Shown: positions 52,916-62,767, counted from the first letter of the stretch. The stretch is 62,815 nt of DNA from an uncultured Anaerococcus sp. (GCF_943908415.1 NZ_CALTSY010000008.1:1-62815), one strand, 5' to 3'. Notes: generated by a model not told the origin, from the letters alone. Translations and numbers: made by a program.

Positions 52916-54073
52916 TCAATCTTTATTAAAGATATCTCTTGTATAGACCTTATATTCTATATCTTTTAGATCATTTTCTAGCCTATTTGCAACAATGATA
53001 TCTGCCTTTTTAAATTCTTCTAAATTGTTTACAACTTTCAAACCTTCAAAGTTTTCAACTTCTAGATTTGGCTCATAGATTATCACTCTTGTTTTATCCT
53101 TTATGTTATTTATAACATCAAATATTGCAGATTTTCTAAAATTATCTGAATTTTTCTTCATAATAAGTCTATAAATCCCAACTGTTTCAGGATTATCTTT
53201 TAAGATTCTTTTACTAATATAGTCTTTTCTAATCTTATTGGATTCAATTATAGGAGCAAACATAGCATTTGGTACATCCTCAAAGTTTGCATAAAGTTGT
53301 TTTGTATCTTTAGGCAAACAATATCCTCCATAACCAAAAGAAGGGTTATTGTAATAATTACCTATTCTAGGATCTGCACATACTCCTTCAATAATATCCT
53401 TAGTATCTAGGCCTTTGACTTCAGCAAAGGTGTCTAACTCATTAAAGAAAGATACACGCATGGCAAGATATGTATTGGCAAATAGCTTTACAGCTTCAGC
53501 TTCATTAGAATCCATACATAAAATTTGCGGATCATTTAATACTTCTTTTTTATAAAGATTAGCTATTTTTTCTGCCCTATTTCCTTTTTCTCCGATTATT
53601 ATTCTAGATGGATAGAGGCTATCTCTTAGGGCCTTACCCTCTCTAAGAAATTCAGGTGAGAATATAATATTGTCTGACTTATGTTTCTCATTTTGAGATT
53701 TTGTATAGCCTACAGGTATTGTAGATTTTATAAGGATTGGTAAGTCCTTATTTTCCTTCTTTATGTCTTCTATAACACCATCTACAAATGAAGTATCAAA
53801 ATACCTTGTATCTTCATCATAGTTGGTAGGTACTGCAACTATAGCAAGGTCAGAATCTTTCAAATGCTTTTTAAATTCTGTGCTTGCCTTTATGTTTAAA
53901 TCTTTTTCTTTTAAGTATGTAATAATCATTTCATCTTGAAGTGGTGAAGTTTTTTCATTAACCATATCCACCCTTTTAGAATCAACGTCTATTCCTATGA
54001 CTTCGTTTGATTCTGCTAATAAAATTGCATTGGCAAGGCCTACATAACCTAAGCCAAAAACTAAAATTTTCAT
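52916..54073 (-). CDS. ugd: UDP-glucose 6-dehydrogenase
   Basis: A 385-residue NAD-dependent enzyme that oxidises UDP-glucose to UDP-glucuronate (or a close UDP-sugar analogue). The Rossmann motif is GLGYVGLANA (about residues 7-16). The catalytic Cys lies in GGYCLPKDTKQL, and SPEFLREGKA is a substrate loop. Family length fits the short form. No capsule genes adjoin it, so its use in surface polysaccharide is only a guess. Confidence 0.93.
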   Translation of the reverse strand: MKILVFGLGYVGLANAILLAESNEVIGIDVDSKRVDMVNEKTSPLQDEMIITYLKEKDLNIKASTEFKKHLKDSDLAIVAVPTNYDEDTRYFDTSFVDGVIEDIKKENKDLPILIKSTIPVGYTKSQNEKHKSDNIIFSPEFLREGKALRDSLYPSRIIIGEKGNRAEKIANLYKKEVLNDPQILCMDSNEAEAVKLFANTYLAMRVSFFNELDTFAEVKGLDTKDIIEGVCADPRIGNYYNNPSFGYGGYCLPKDTKQLYANFEDVPNAMFAPIIESNKIRKDYISKRILKDNPETVGIYRLIMKKNSDNFRKSAIFDVINNIKDKTRVIIYEPNLEVENFEGLKVVNNLEEFKKADIIVANRLENDLKDIEYKVYTRDIFNKD

Positions 54074-54126
54074 AAAACTCTCCTTAACATTAACTACATT
54101 TTACAATTTTAATAAAGTTTTACAAT

Positions 54127-54158
54127 AAAAAACTTGGCACATTTAAGCCAAGTTTTTT
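54127..54158. terminator. Strong bidirectional-type terminator
   Basis: A 12-bp stem, AAAAAACTTGGC (54127-54138) with GCCAAGTTTTTT (54147-54158), just after the cystine-type symporter gene. Confidence 0.92.
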
Positions 54159-54166
54159 ATTCATTA

Positions 54167-55456
54167 TTAAGCCCTGTTAAATACTTCTCTATTTAGTTTA
54201 TTTTCACTAGCAGCGACAATCAATGCTGAGGAGTTAGCAGCTGTAACATTTGTAGCTGTTCTACCCATATCAGCAAGTGTAGATATTGGAGCAAGTAGCA
54301 CTACCATTTCTATTGGTAAACCCATTGCTGCAAAAAGTGCTGTTGTTGTTATTGTAGCAGTGCCAGGAACACCTACTGTTCCAAGTGAAACTAGAAGTGC
54401 TATTAATACTAGTTTTACATAATCTCCTGCTGTCCAAGATAGTCCCATCATATTCGCTACAAATATGGCATTCATTACTGGCCAGAATCCTGCACAACCA
54501 GGCATACCCATAGTTGCACCAAGAGGAGCTGTAAATGAAGCAATCTCCTCAGCAACCCCTTGCTCAGAAGTTAAGTTTTCAACATTTGCTGGGATAGCAC
54601 CCATAGAAGATTGGGTAGTAAATCCTATCATTGTTACTGGCCAAACTTTCTTGAAGTAGGTGATTGGATTAACTTTTGCAAAAGAAGAAACAAGCACTCC
54701 AGTACCGATAAAGGTATGGATTACTGAAGCTACATAATTTAATACAAGTATTAAGATAAATGGAGCTATAGCTGTAGAATCAACCTTACCGACAGCATCT
54801 GTCATAAGAGCAAGTACTGCATATGGAGTAAGACTTGTAATCATGCTTGTAAGCTTAAATATTACTTCTGCTAGAGAATTAGTAAATTCTGCAAAAGGTC
54901 TTACAACTTCTTCTTTACCACTTTCAATTAGCTTTAAGGCAGCTACACCTATTAGTACCGCAAAAACAATAATTGGAACAATTTGTCCTTCAGCTGCATT
55001 TGAAACAATATTTGATGGGAAAAAGTTGGTGATAGTTTCACTTACTGTTGGAACTTCCTTAATCTCCGCATCAGATGGAAGGTCAAAGTTAACTCCTTGA
55101 CCTATACTAAAGATAAGAGCAAGGATTAGACCTACAATAGACCCCATAACATTGTGTAAACTTAAGATACCTATTGACTTTAAACCAACAGACCTTAGTT
55201 TGTCTAGACTTCCTGTGTTAAGCATGGTTCTTACTATGGTAGTTAATAATAGCGGAATAACCATCGCATAGAGTAATCTTACATAGATAGAACCAAAAAT
55301 TGAAACATACTCGGTATTATCCCTAAAAACAAATCCTAAAATAAGACCAGCGATAGTACCTACAATAACTCTTACACCAAAAGATGAACCATGTTTTTTC
55401 ATCTCGTAGAGCCCATAAAAAAGTACTAGAGTTACTAGTACGGCAGCAAACTGCAT
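54167..55456 (-). CDS. tcyP: L-cystine-type symporter (TcyP-like, DAACS family)
   Basis: 429 residues of the same superfamily as the symporter at 20231. Sequence such as YEMKKHGSSFGVRVIVG near the start, TQSSMGAIPANVENL, and GATMGMPGCAGFWPVMNA fits the cystine carrier branch (TcyP) better than the glutamate branch, since the TM7 NMDGT motif is replaced. It would import cystine with sodium or protons. GGAGG precedes the ATG. Substrate is inferred. Confidence 0.8.
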   Translation of the reverse strand: MQFAAVLVTLVLFYGLYEMKKHGSSFGVRVIVGTIAGLILGFVFRDNTEYVSIFGSIYVRLLYAMVIPLLLTTIVRTMLNTGSLDKLRSVGLKSIGILSLHNVMGSIVGLILALIFSIGQGVNFDLPSDAEIKEVPTVSETITNFFPSNIVSNAAEGQIVPIIVFAVLIGVAALKLIESGKEEVVRPFAEFTNSLAEVIFKLTSMITSLTPYAVLALMTDAVGKVDSTAIAPFILILVLNYVASVIHTFIGTGVLVSSFAKVNPITYFKKVWPVTMIGFTTQSSMGAIPANVENLTSEQGVAEEIASFTAPLGATMGMPGCAGFWPVMNAIFVANMMGLSWTAGDYVKLVLIALLVSLGTVGVPGTATITTTALFAAMGLPIEMVVLLAPISTLADMGRTATNVTAANSSALIVAASENKLNREVFNRA

Positions 55457-55569
55457 AGAATCCTCCTATTTGCTAAATTTTCACTTTCTTTAGTAAGATT
55501 TTAACACTTGTATATAAATTACACAAGCTTTTTTATAAAATATTTACTATACCTAATATTTTTAATAAT

Positions 55570-56634
55570 TTATTTTTTAAAACTTACAAACTCATAGGGC
55601 CTTAAGAGAAGATTTTTTACTATCCTTCTCCTTCCATAATTACCTAGTAAATACTTAAAATCATGGAGGTCTATAAAATGAAATCTAATATCTATCATGA
55701 CTTCTTTTTGGCTAAAGTTTGCAAAAACTACTATCTTCTCATCCTCATATGTCCTAATATAAGCAAGTACATCAGAATCTCTCGTAAAAATTTGTCTAAA
55801 TTTTCCTTCTATTATCGCTGGACTCTTACTTCTAATACTTAAAATTTTTTGATAAAAAACAAAATTATCATTACTTTCTTTAAGTAAGTTATATTCATTT
55901 CTGCTATTTGGATTGCTAAATATACCAATTTCTTCAAAATTTTTTAAAAGAATTGCCCCCTTTAGGAAATAACTAAAACCAGCAAGGAGGGTATGACTGT
56001 AATAAGGGAAATTTTTTGAATTAGTATAGATTTTAAAAACATTATCCACATTTAATAGATAATTTACATTTAGATCATTATCTTCATTGTAAACTTTATC
56101 CAAGTCATCCTTTAACGATAAAAAGTCCTCCTTATCACTAGCTATATTATATACATAGGAAAAATTATTATAGCTTTTTGAACTTAAAAAATGTAAGACT
56201 CCTAGATTACTTGTAGAAATCTCCGCAATGGCTAAAACTTCATTATTAAGAGTATTTTTGGAAAGCTCCCTTATGTAACTATAATTAGCCTCTAAAATAA
56301 AATCTAAATTTTTAAAATAAAATCCACTTATATCATGCTTTATAAGGTAATTAATAAATTGATAAAGAGAATTCCTAATTTTAGGAAGCTTCCATTCGAT
56401 ATTTTCCTCAGTTTCTATAAGAAGATTTAAAATTTTAAAAATATCTATAGTTATTATTAATCCCAAATCCTTATCATATAAAGCTCTTCTTAAGGAAAAA
56501 ATATTCTCTAATACCTCCTCATTTATAGTAGAAAAGGGATCTATCAAAATATCAGTTACTCCAATCTTTTTATAATAGGAAGTCTTATCTGATATATCTA
56601 TGCTGTTTTCCTTATAAATTACTAAATCCTTCAT
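55570..56634 (-). CDS. GH13-like protein lacking catalytic residues
   Basis: 354 residues that follow the layout of an alpha-glucosidase/alpha-amylase family protein but are shortened and degenerate. The C-terminal domain (about 265-354) is recognisable: ILSIRSKSPAIIEGKFRQIF...VLAYIRTYEDEKIVVFANFSQ. In the barrel part, the nucleophile motif GFRxD is GFYFKNLD (104-111), the acid motif is AE (137-138), and the NHD motif is NVD (195-197). Sugar hydrolysis is therefore unlikely. GAGGT precedes the ATG; the gene is divergent from a MacB-type transporter. Confidence 0.72.
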   Translation of the reverse strand: MKDLVIYKENSIDISDKTSYYKKIGVTDILIDPFSTINEEVLENIFSLRRALYDKDLGLIITIDIFKILNLLIETEENIEWKLPKIRNSLYQFINYLIKHDISGFYFKNLDFILEANYSYIRELSKNTLNNEVLAIAEISTSNLGVLHFLSSKSYNNFSYVYNIASDKEDFLSLKDDLDKVYNEDNDLNVNYLLNVDNVFKIYTNSKNFPYYSHTLLAGFSYFLKGAILLKNFEEIGIFSNPNSRNEYNLLKESNDNFVFYQKILSIRSKSPAIIEGKFRQIFTRDSDVLAYIRTYEDEKIVVFANFSQKEVMIDIRFHFIDLHDFKYLLGNYGRRRIVKNLLLRPYEFVSFKK

Positions 56635-56690
56635 ATATACCTCATTAAATATGTTACAATTTTATTTTTCTTTCTACAAATATACTGGGG

Positions 56691-56696
56691 TATAAT
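56691..56696 (+). promoter_or_regulatory. -10 element of the MacB-type transporter gene
   Basis: TATAAT preceded by CTGGGG, 24 bases before the ATG. No good -35. The GGGTATAAT context resembles that of the aldo/keto reductase promoter. Confidence 0.5.
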
Positions 56697-56720
56697 ATAC
56701 TTTACAGAAAGAAGGTATAG

Positions 56721-59468
56721 ATGTTAGAACTCAAAAATATATCTAAAATATATAAAACAGGAGAGTTTGAGCAGACTGCCCTTGATGATGTCTCAATATC
56801 CTTTAGAGAAAATGAATTTGTCTCTATATTAGGACAGTCAGGTGGTGGAAAGACTACTCTTTTAAATATAATAGGTGGCCTAGACCACTATAGCTCTGGT
56901 GATCTACTAATAAATGGTAAGTCTACCAAAGATTTTACTGACAATGATTGGGATTATTATAGAAATGTATCAGTAGGATTTGTATTCCAAACTTACAATC
57001 TTATAAGCCATCAATCAATCTTATCAAATGTAGAACTTGCCCTTACTCTATCAGGAGTTTCTAAGGAAGAAAGGCGCAAGCGCGCAACTGAAGCCCTAGA
57101 AGAGGTTGGTCTAGGAGAACATATAAACAAGAAGCCATCTGAAATGTCAGGTGGTCAGATGCAAAGGGTAGCCATAGCCCGTGCTCTTGTAAACAATCCC
57201 GACATAGTCCTTGCAGACGAGCCAACAGGAGCTCTTGATTCTGATACATCAATTGAAATCATGAATCTACTAAAAGAAGTAGCAAGAGATAGGCTTGTAA
57301 TAATGGTAACCCATAACCCTGACTTAGCAGAAAGCTACTCAACAAGGATAGTACGCATCAAGGATGGAAAGATTATAGGAGATAGCAATCCATATAGTGA
57401 AAGTCAAGCTGGTGATAATTTTAAGACAAAAAAACTTAAATTAGGACTTCCTACTGCAGTCAACCTATCATTTAATAATCTATTGACAAAAAAGGCTAGG
57501 ACAATACTCACCGCCTTTGCAGGTTCAATTGGTATTATAGGAATAGCATTGATACTATCAATCTCAACAGGGGCTAACGACTTTATAGAAGATAGTCAAA
57601 GAAAGGCTCTGAAGGCCTACCCTATCCAAGTCCAAAAAGAATCAGTCAACCTGGGCGAACTTATCTCCCCTCCAAAAGAGGAAGAGAAAAATCACAAGGA
57701 TAATAAGATCCACAGCAATAACTTTGTCTTAGAGAGAAGATCAGAATTTTCTTCAAATGTTAAGGAAAATAACCTAACTCCATTTAAAAAATATATAGAA
57801 GATAATCGTGATAAGCTTAACCAAAATGTAGGCAAGAACTTTATAAGTTATCTATATGATATGAATTTTGATATCTACACTGAAGATAGCAATGGTGAGA
57901 TAATCAATACCAATGGCGAAGATTTTGAAGAAGATAAAAGACCAGAATTTACCAAGATATTTACGCCTAGTCAGGATAATAAAAACTTTAGTCAGTTAAT
58001 AAGCACTGATGACGGAGCAATCAGTCCCATCATAACTGATGAATACGAAATAGTAGATGGTAAGTGGCCAGAAAAAGCTAATGAGCTAGTCCTATTTACA
58101 GACTATAATAATGAAATATATACATCTAATATGTATGAACTAGGATTTTTGCCAGCAAAAAACTATAAGGAAACTTTATCAAAGCTCGATAATAACGAAA
58201 AAATCGACATTAAAGATATAGAAATAAATCCAAAAGATATAATAGGTCATGAGTATAAGATAGTATCACCATCAGACTATTATGAAAAAGAAGGCAATAG
58301 TTTTGTAAATATCGATGATGACCAAGTCAAAGTTGATGAGATAGTTAAAAATGGAGTATCTGCTAAAATTGTAGGTATAGCCAAGAAAAAAACTCAAGAT
58401 GATAATCAAATAGTCAATGCACCAGTAGGCTTTACAGAAGGACTTACTGACCTTATGATAAAGCATGCCAATGACTCAGAAATAGTTAAGGCTCAAATAG
58501 ATAATAAAGATATAAATGTCTTAAATAATCTTGCTTTTAGAGCAAATAATGATGATGAAAAGTTAGAAGCTTCCAAGTATTTCCTAGAAAATATAAATCA
58601 AAAAGATAGCCTAGCCTTTACTACTTGGCTATTTAGAAACAAGCCAGAAATAGCAGAAGCTGCACAAAAAGAAGCTGAAGAAAAGCAAAAGCAAGCAATG
58701 TCTTCTGGACTAGATCCAACAAAAATGGCAGAAGTTCAAGGACAAGAAGACAACAATAATGAGCAAGATGATCAAAACCAACTTGCCCAATATGTCCTAG
58801 AAAAAAATGATAAAGAAACTCTTATAGATATTTATGATGAGTTTGTAGCAGGTAATTCTTACAACAAAAACCTTGAAACTTTAGGAGTAGTAAGTAAGGA
58901 TGCACCAGCAGAGATTGATATCTATGTAGAAAACTTTGAAAACAGAGAAAACATCAAAAATATTATAGATGACTATAATGAAGACAAGAGCGAATCAGAG
59001 CAAATCACCTACACAGACTATATAGGACTGCTAACAAAATCAGTGACTGATATAATCAACGCTATCTCCTATGTACTCATAGCCTTTGTAGGAGTTAGCC
59101 TTATAGTTTCATCAATAATGATAGGTATCATAACCTATATATCAGTATTAGAACGTACTAAGGAAATAGGAATTTTAAGATCGATTGGCGCAAGCAAGTC
59201 AGATATAAGAAAGGTATTTATGTCAGAAACCTTTATCATAGGTCTATTATCAGGACTAATTGGTATAGGGCTTACCATGCTAATCAATATTCCAGTTACA
59301 AATCTTATAAGAAATCTAACAGGAGTAGACTATATAGCATCCACCCTACCAACAAAGGCTGCAGGCATACTAGTACTCATATCAGTCGTCCTAACACTTA
59401 TAGCTGGCATTATCCCATCATCTATGGCAGCTAAAAAAGACCCAGTAGAGGCTTTGTCAGCCGAATAA
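56721..59468 (+). CDS. MacB/LolD-type ABC transporter, ATPase fused to permease
   Basis: 915 residues. An N-terminal ATPase (1-225) has Walker A GQSGGGKTT, signature MSGGQMQR and Walker B VLADEPTGAL. A first membrane helix (about 262-284) leads to a very large external region (about 285-765), rich in Asn, Asp and Lys, with a Gln/Asn-rich segment near 650-690. Three helices and an FtsX-type permease core (about 770-905; ERTKEIGILRSIGAS) follow. This is the mechanotransmission type that exports peptides, antibiotics or lipoproteins. The partner is unknown. The frame is intact although an IS sits in its terminator. Confidence 0.93.
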   Translation: MLELKNISKIYKTGEFEQTALDDVSISFRENEFVSILGQSGGGKTTLLNIIGGLDHYSSGDLLINGKSTKDFTDNDWDYYRNVSVGFVFQTYNLISHQSILSNVELALTLSGVSKEERRKRATEALEEVGLGEHINKKPSEMSGGQMQRVAIARALVNNPDIVLADEPTGALDSDTSIEIMNLLKEVARDRLVIMVTHNPDLAESYSTRIVRIKDGKIIGDSNPYSESQAGDNFKTKKLKLGLPTAVNLSFNNLLTKKARTILTAFAGSIGIIGIALILSISTGANDFIEDSQRKALKAYPIQVQKESVNLGELISPPKEEEKNHKDNKIHSNNFVLERRSEFSSNVKENNLTPFKKYIEDNRDKLNQNVGKNFISYLYDMNFDIYTEDSNGEIINTNGEDFEEDKRPEFTKIFTPSQDNKNFSQLISTDDGAISPIITDEYEIVDGKWPEKANELVLFTDYNNEIYTSNMYELGFLPAKNYKETLSKLDNNEKIDIKDIEINPKDIIGHEYKIVSPSDYYEKEGNSFVNIDDDQVKVDEIVKNGVSAKIVGIAKKKTQDDNQIVNAPVGFTEGLTDLMIKHANDSEIVKAQIDNKDINVLNNLAFRANNDDEKLEASKYFLENINQKDSLAFTTWLFRNKPEIAEAAQKEAEEKQKQAMSSGLDPTKMAEVQGQEDNNNEQDDQNQLAQYVLEKNDKETLIDIYDEFVAGNSYNKNLETLGVVSKDAPAEIDIYVENFENRENIKNIIDDYNEDKSESEQITYTDYIGLLTKSVTDIINAISYVLIAFVGVSLIVSSIMIGIITYISVLERTKEIGILRSIGASKSDIRKVFMSETFIIGLLSGLIGIGLTMLINIPVTNLIRNLTGVDYIASTLPTKAAGILVLISVVLTLIAGIIPSSMAAKKDPVEALSAE

Positions 59469-59487
59469 TTTGTAAATTCATTTAAAA

Positions 59488-59514
59488 ATCACCTGACCAT
59501 AAGATTTAATCTTA
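59488..59514 (+). terminator. Left part of a terminator split by an insertion
   Basis: ATCACCTGAC (59488-59497) and TAAGAT/ATCTTA (59500-59505 with 59509-59514) lie 19 bases after the transporter stop. The complement of the outer arm, GTCAGGTGAT plus T run, is at 60088-60102 on the far side of the IS remnant. Confidence 0.8.
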
Positions 59515-59609
59515 AGGTGACCCCATAAAGTTGGACCAAATACCAGAGTTATAAATAAACTAGCTCTGGTATTTATTTGTCCTATCCTACCCCTAAGGGT
59601 AGGAATTCT

Positions 59610-59842
59610 TTATGCTGCATTCTTCTTTCTATATTCTACTGGTGATAAGTATCCTAATTTTTTTTATCCTTTCTTCATTGTAATATTTATATATTTTTCA
59701 ATTGTTTGTTTTAAATGTTTATATGAATAAAATTTATTTCCGTAATATATTTCTTGTTTTAATATCCCAAAGAAGTTTTCCATTGGTGAGTTGTCTAAGC
59801 AATTTCCTTTTCTTGACATGGATTGAGTGATGTCATTTTCTT
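59610..59842 (-). pseudogene. IS3 orfB (transposase) C-terminal remnant, frameshifted
   Basis: Translation gives QSMSRKGNCLDNSPMENFFG, which contains the final Glu of the DDE triad, followed by ILKQEIYYGNKFYSY and, after frameshifts near an A-rich run, YNEERIKK and KLGYLSPVEYRKKNAA with a stop at 59610. The first 190 or so residues are missing. It cannot make an active transposase. Confidence 0.85.
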
Positions 59843-60028
59843 CTAAGGTCTTCCGCTCTTTTTAGGTTTTAGTCCTTCATAGCCTTGAGACATGTATGTA
59901 TTTACCCAGCTTTTTACTACGCTTTCTGATGGTATGCAATATTTGTCTGATAAAGACTTATGTGAGATATTTGATTCTAAATATTCTTTTACTACTTTAA
60001 TTTTAAATTCTGTGCTGTATTTTGCCAT
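59843..60028 (-). pseudogene. IS3 orfA remnant (helix-turn-helix protein)
   Basis: 61 residues beginning MAKYSTEFKIKVVKEYLES, the HTH start of IS150-type OrfA, ending at KPKKSGRP with a stop created at the internal deletion. AAGGAGG precedes the ATG. Complete OrfA would be more than twice as long. Confidence 0.85.
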
Positions 60029-60087
60029 TAAAACTGACCTCCTTAAGTTAGTTTTTTGGTTTAACTTTTGGAGGTCAGTTCAACTTA

Positions 60088-60102
60088 GTCAGGTGATTTT
60101 TT
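60088..60102 (+). terminator. Right part of the split terminator
   Basis: GTCAGGTGAT followed by T residues. It complements 59488-59497. Without the insertion the two would form a ten-bp outer stem. Confidence 0.8.
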
Positions 60103-60389
60103 ATTATAATATTAATTCCAAATTCTAAAAATTATCTATAAGACATAGAGTAATCTAAAAAGAAAAGTATATTTCCAGAGCAAGAAGCTGCACTTAGATT
60201 AATTTGATCAATCCTCATTGATATAAATTAGATTTGGATAGTATTATCCAAATTATATATACATGAAGTAGTAAATATTATACTAGATAGATCTAGACAA
60301 TATTATGGAATTGACTCAAAAAACACTCTAACTTATAAGATTAATAGCTATCTTTCAAAAATTTATTTATCAATTTATTAAGCACTTTC

Positions 60390-61625
60390 TTAGTTTTCTT
60401 CTAATTCACTTCGTACATATTCTTCGGCAGCTTGTTTTATTTGTTCATTATCTATCCTTGATCGTTCTATTAGTTTTTTTAATTTCTTTTCATCTTTTTT
60501 GGTAAATTCTTCATTTTCTTCTACTTTTTTTCTCATATAATGGCTAATTCCTAATCTTTTATAAGATTCATATTTTATAGCCCTTCTCTCTTTATACCAA
60601 GCCGATACTAACAATACCATCATTACAATTCCTACATAACCAATTATTGGATAAAATATAGAAACTAGTTCTTTAAAACCTCCAAAACTCAAAACAAAAC
60701 CTAATAAAGTAAGTAAAACCAGCATTACCTTAAATCTTTTCTCTTCTCCTTTTGAAAATCTGCGTGCGAGAGCATAAAATAGTGAAACTGCAGTGTTAAA
60801 TATCATTCCAAATATAACTAATCCCATTAATTTTCCTAGTATAGGATTTATATCTTCAATTATGTATAGCATTGGTATATCAAGCTTACCAACCTCTTCT
60901 ACTCTTATAAAAAGTGTAAATGATATTAGTATTCCTAATATTCCAGCAATAGCTCCACCTAAAAATCCACCTATACCCGCTTCTTTTGTATTTAGTTCCT
61001 CTCCACCTATAACAAGTCCCATCGAAACACCACTCATTAGACACATACCATAATAATTAAAGGTTGATAATATTATGCTATCAAAGTTTGATGTTAATTT
61101 TCTTGCTATTGTATCTACCTCATTCCAATTTGGATGATAATTAAAAAATGTATATAAAGAACCTATTAATGTGAAAATAATTATTAAGGGTGTAAAAGAT
61201 CCAATAATTTTTGATACTTTTTCAAAGTTTAACATTCCAATAATTATAATAAGTACTGAACAAATAACTTGACCAATTGATTTTTTTATTCCAAATGCTT
61301 CATTCAGGTTCGATCCTGCCCCAGCAATCATTACAAATCCTATTACAAAACATGTAAATATTAAGGAAAAATCCATAAATTTACCCATATATTTATTAGT
61401 AATTTCTCCAAATACATCTGAATGATCTGTTGCCATATAGTGAGATCCAAGCTGTAAGAGTACCCCACCAATTAGCATGTGTAATAATCCTACAATGCCT
61501 GATCCGATTAAGCCAGCCTTGCCTGAGGAAACAAAATATTGCATAAGCTCTTGACCTGAAGCAAGCCCTGCTCCAGTAACAACTCCAACATAGGCTAACA
61601 TTATAACTGTTGTCTTTTTATTCAT
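60390..61625 (-). CDS. YkvI-like membrane transporter (APC superfamily)
   Basis: 411 residues with about ten helices, then a highly charged cytoplasmic tail (about 335-411). The first helix carries VVTGAGLASGQELMQYF, the signature of the YkvI group of amino-acid/polyamine/organocation carriers. GEELNTKEAGIGGFLGG is another family block. GGAGG precedes the ATG. Substrate is unknown. The 286 bases between this gene and the IS remnant hold nothing recognisable. Confidence 0.8.
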   Translation of the reverse strand: MNKKTTVIMLAYVGVVTGAGLASGQELMQYFVSSGKAGLIGSGIVGLLHMLIGGVLLQLGSHYMATDHSDVFGEITNKYMGKFMDFSLIFTCFVIGFVMIAGAGSNLNEAFGIKKSIGQVICSVLIIIIGMLNFEKVSKIIGSFTPLIIIFTLIGSLYTFFNYHPNWNEVDTIARKLTSNFDSIILSTFNYYGMCLMSGVSMGLVIGGEELNTKEAGIGGFLGGAIAGILGILISFTLFIRVEEVGKLDIPMLYIIEDINPILGKLMGLVIFGMIFNTAVSLFYALARRFSKGEEKRFKVMLVLLTLLGFVLSFGGFKELVSIFYPIIGYVGIVMMVLLVSAWYKERRAIKYESYKRLGISHYMRKKVEENEEFTKKDEKKLKKLIERSRIDNEQIKQAAEEYVRSELEEN

Positions 61626-61704
61626 AAATCCTCCGTATTTTGTATATTAAATTTAAAATATTCAGTATATAAATTCTAGCAAACTAATTTAGGCTTTAAA
61701 ATAA

Positions 61705-61734
61705 AAAAGCAAGTACATACATGCACTCGCTTTT
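61705..61734 (-). terminator. Terminator downstream of a decayed gene
   Basis: AAAAGCAAGT (61705-61714) pairs with ACTCGCTTTT (61725-61734) with one mismatch. The minus-strand transcript exits into six T residues. The only minus-strand source upstream of it is the relic frame ending at 61768. Confidence 0.65.
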
Positions 61735-61767
61735 GTTTTCTCTACTATTAATTTTTTATAAAATCTA

Positions 61768-61890
61768 TTAGATACTTTTGATTTTCCTTATTTTATAATT
61801 GTAAGATCCATATTTATAATTAACTATCTTATAAATATTTACAAATATATGTTCTATTAAAGCAAGTAATAAAATTATTACTATCGCAAA
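61768..61890 (-). pseudogene. Relic of a membrane protein C-terminus
   Basis: A 40-codon open frame without a start encodes a hydrophobic helix and a basic tail (FAIVIILLLALIEHIF, then KYGSYNYKIRKIKSI) before a stop. A terminator follows 34 bases on. It looks like the end of a decayed gene; the family is not recognised. Confidence 0.4.
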
Positions 61891-62228
61891 TTATCTAACC
61901 GAATTTTTTCTATAAAATTTTGACTCTAATTATCCTTGATAGATTAACATAAACGAGTTTAAATTATGTATAATCAAAAAGCCTTTGTTGCTATATTTAT
62001 TTCAATCAAATAAAAAAATATTAACACTGCCCTCAATATGATATTACCCATAAATAGATAAATTAAACTATAAAAGGATATACATAATATATATTATGAA
62101 AAATCATTATAAAATAATCCACTCTTACTAATTAACATCTATAAAGATTATTATCCAATACCTTATAAATCAAAATACCTATAGACAGATTCATATTCAT
62201 TTAATACAAATTTATTTATTCTTTTCTT
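61891..62228. other. Gene-free A+T-rich stretch
   Basis: No open frame of note, no tRNA, and no repeat was recognised. It lies between two gene relics and is probably decayed coding sequence. Confidence 0.5.
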
Positions 62229-62575
62229 ATGGAAAGTTTTTTCCTATATTATCTGCCCATTTTGAACCTTTATTTTTCTCTATTACAATTTCTATACGGC
62301 AAATTTCCAATAGATTGTACCAATGCAACAATAAGAAACAATATTAATAAAATCAAATACATAATATAATTATCACGCTGACAACCATAGTTTAAAGCGA
62401 CTAATGTTAGTCTCCACCAACAATAGGAACAGAAAAAATAGTACTTTATAATAAAAATTATAGCAAGTAAGGTAAATAAATATACAAAGCTCTATAAAAA
62501 ATATCTGCTAATTCCTATTTTTGTTCTACTAGCAGATTTGTAGGAGAAGTTATAGGGATAATTGAAAAGAATTCT
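62229..62575 (-). pseudogene. DUF805 membrane protein relic
   Basis: Read on the minus strand, NYPYNFSYKSASRTK resembles the F-x-GRASR start of DUF805 proteins. An in-frame stop (62492-62494) follows, then hydrophobic segments (SFVYLFTLLAIIFIIKYYFF; YIMYLILLILFLIVALVQS). After a frameshift, KNKGSKWADNIGKNFP ends at 62229, like the family end GSNKWGxNPK. A stop plus a frameshift make it non-functional. Family assignment rests on these end motifs. Confidence 0.5.
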
Positions 62576-62767
62576 ATCGGATTACATAGATTGCTTTTAC
62601 ATAGCAAAAAATTAATAATACTAAATCCTTGTATTTCATATACTTCATAAAGTATCAGCATTAATCTTGACAAGCACATTTTCATATTTTTTAAATAATC
62701 ATATAAACATATTCTAATTAATAGTCAAGTCCATAATATTTTGTAAACTTTATTTAATACAATCAAA

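Larger units (their letters stand above)
59515..60083 (-). mobile_element. Decayed IS3-family (IS150-like) element
   Basis: About 570 bases. The ends are inverted: GACCCCATAAAGTTGGACC on the left, and on the right (complement) GACCTCCAAAAGTTAAACC. CTTA flanks both sides (59511-59514 and 60084-60087) as a possible target duplication. Inside are the first part of orfA and the last part of orfB, with the middle, including most of the DDE integrase, deleted. Two hairpins near the left end (59539-59573 and 59585-59602) belong to the element. Confidence 0.85.

Noticed and set aside
52875..54166. TPP riboswitch upstream of the thiamine genes
   Set aside because: I looked for the CTGAGA/ACCTGA-type core upstream of ugd, the barrel gene and thiM and did not find it.
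20231..55456. The two DAACS symporters as a duplicated gene pair
   Set aside because: Their TM7 and re-entrant-loop motifs differ and suggest different branches (dicarboxylate versus cystine type).
59585..59602. CCTACCC/GGGTAGG palindrome as a separate regulatory site
   Set aside because: It lies within the IS3 remnant, beyond the orfB stop, and is best read as part of the element.
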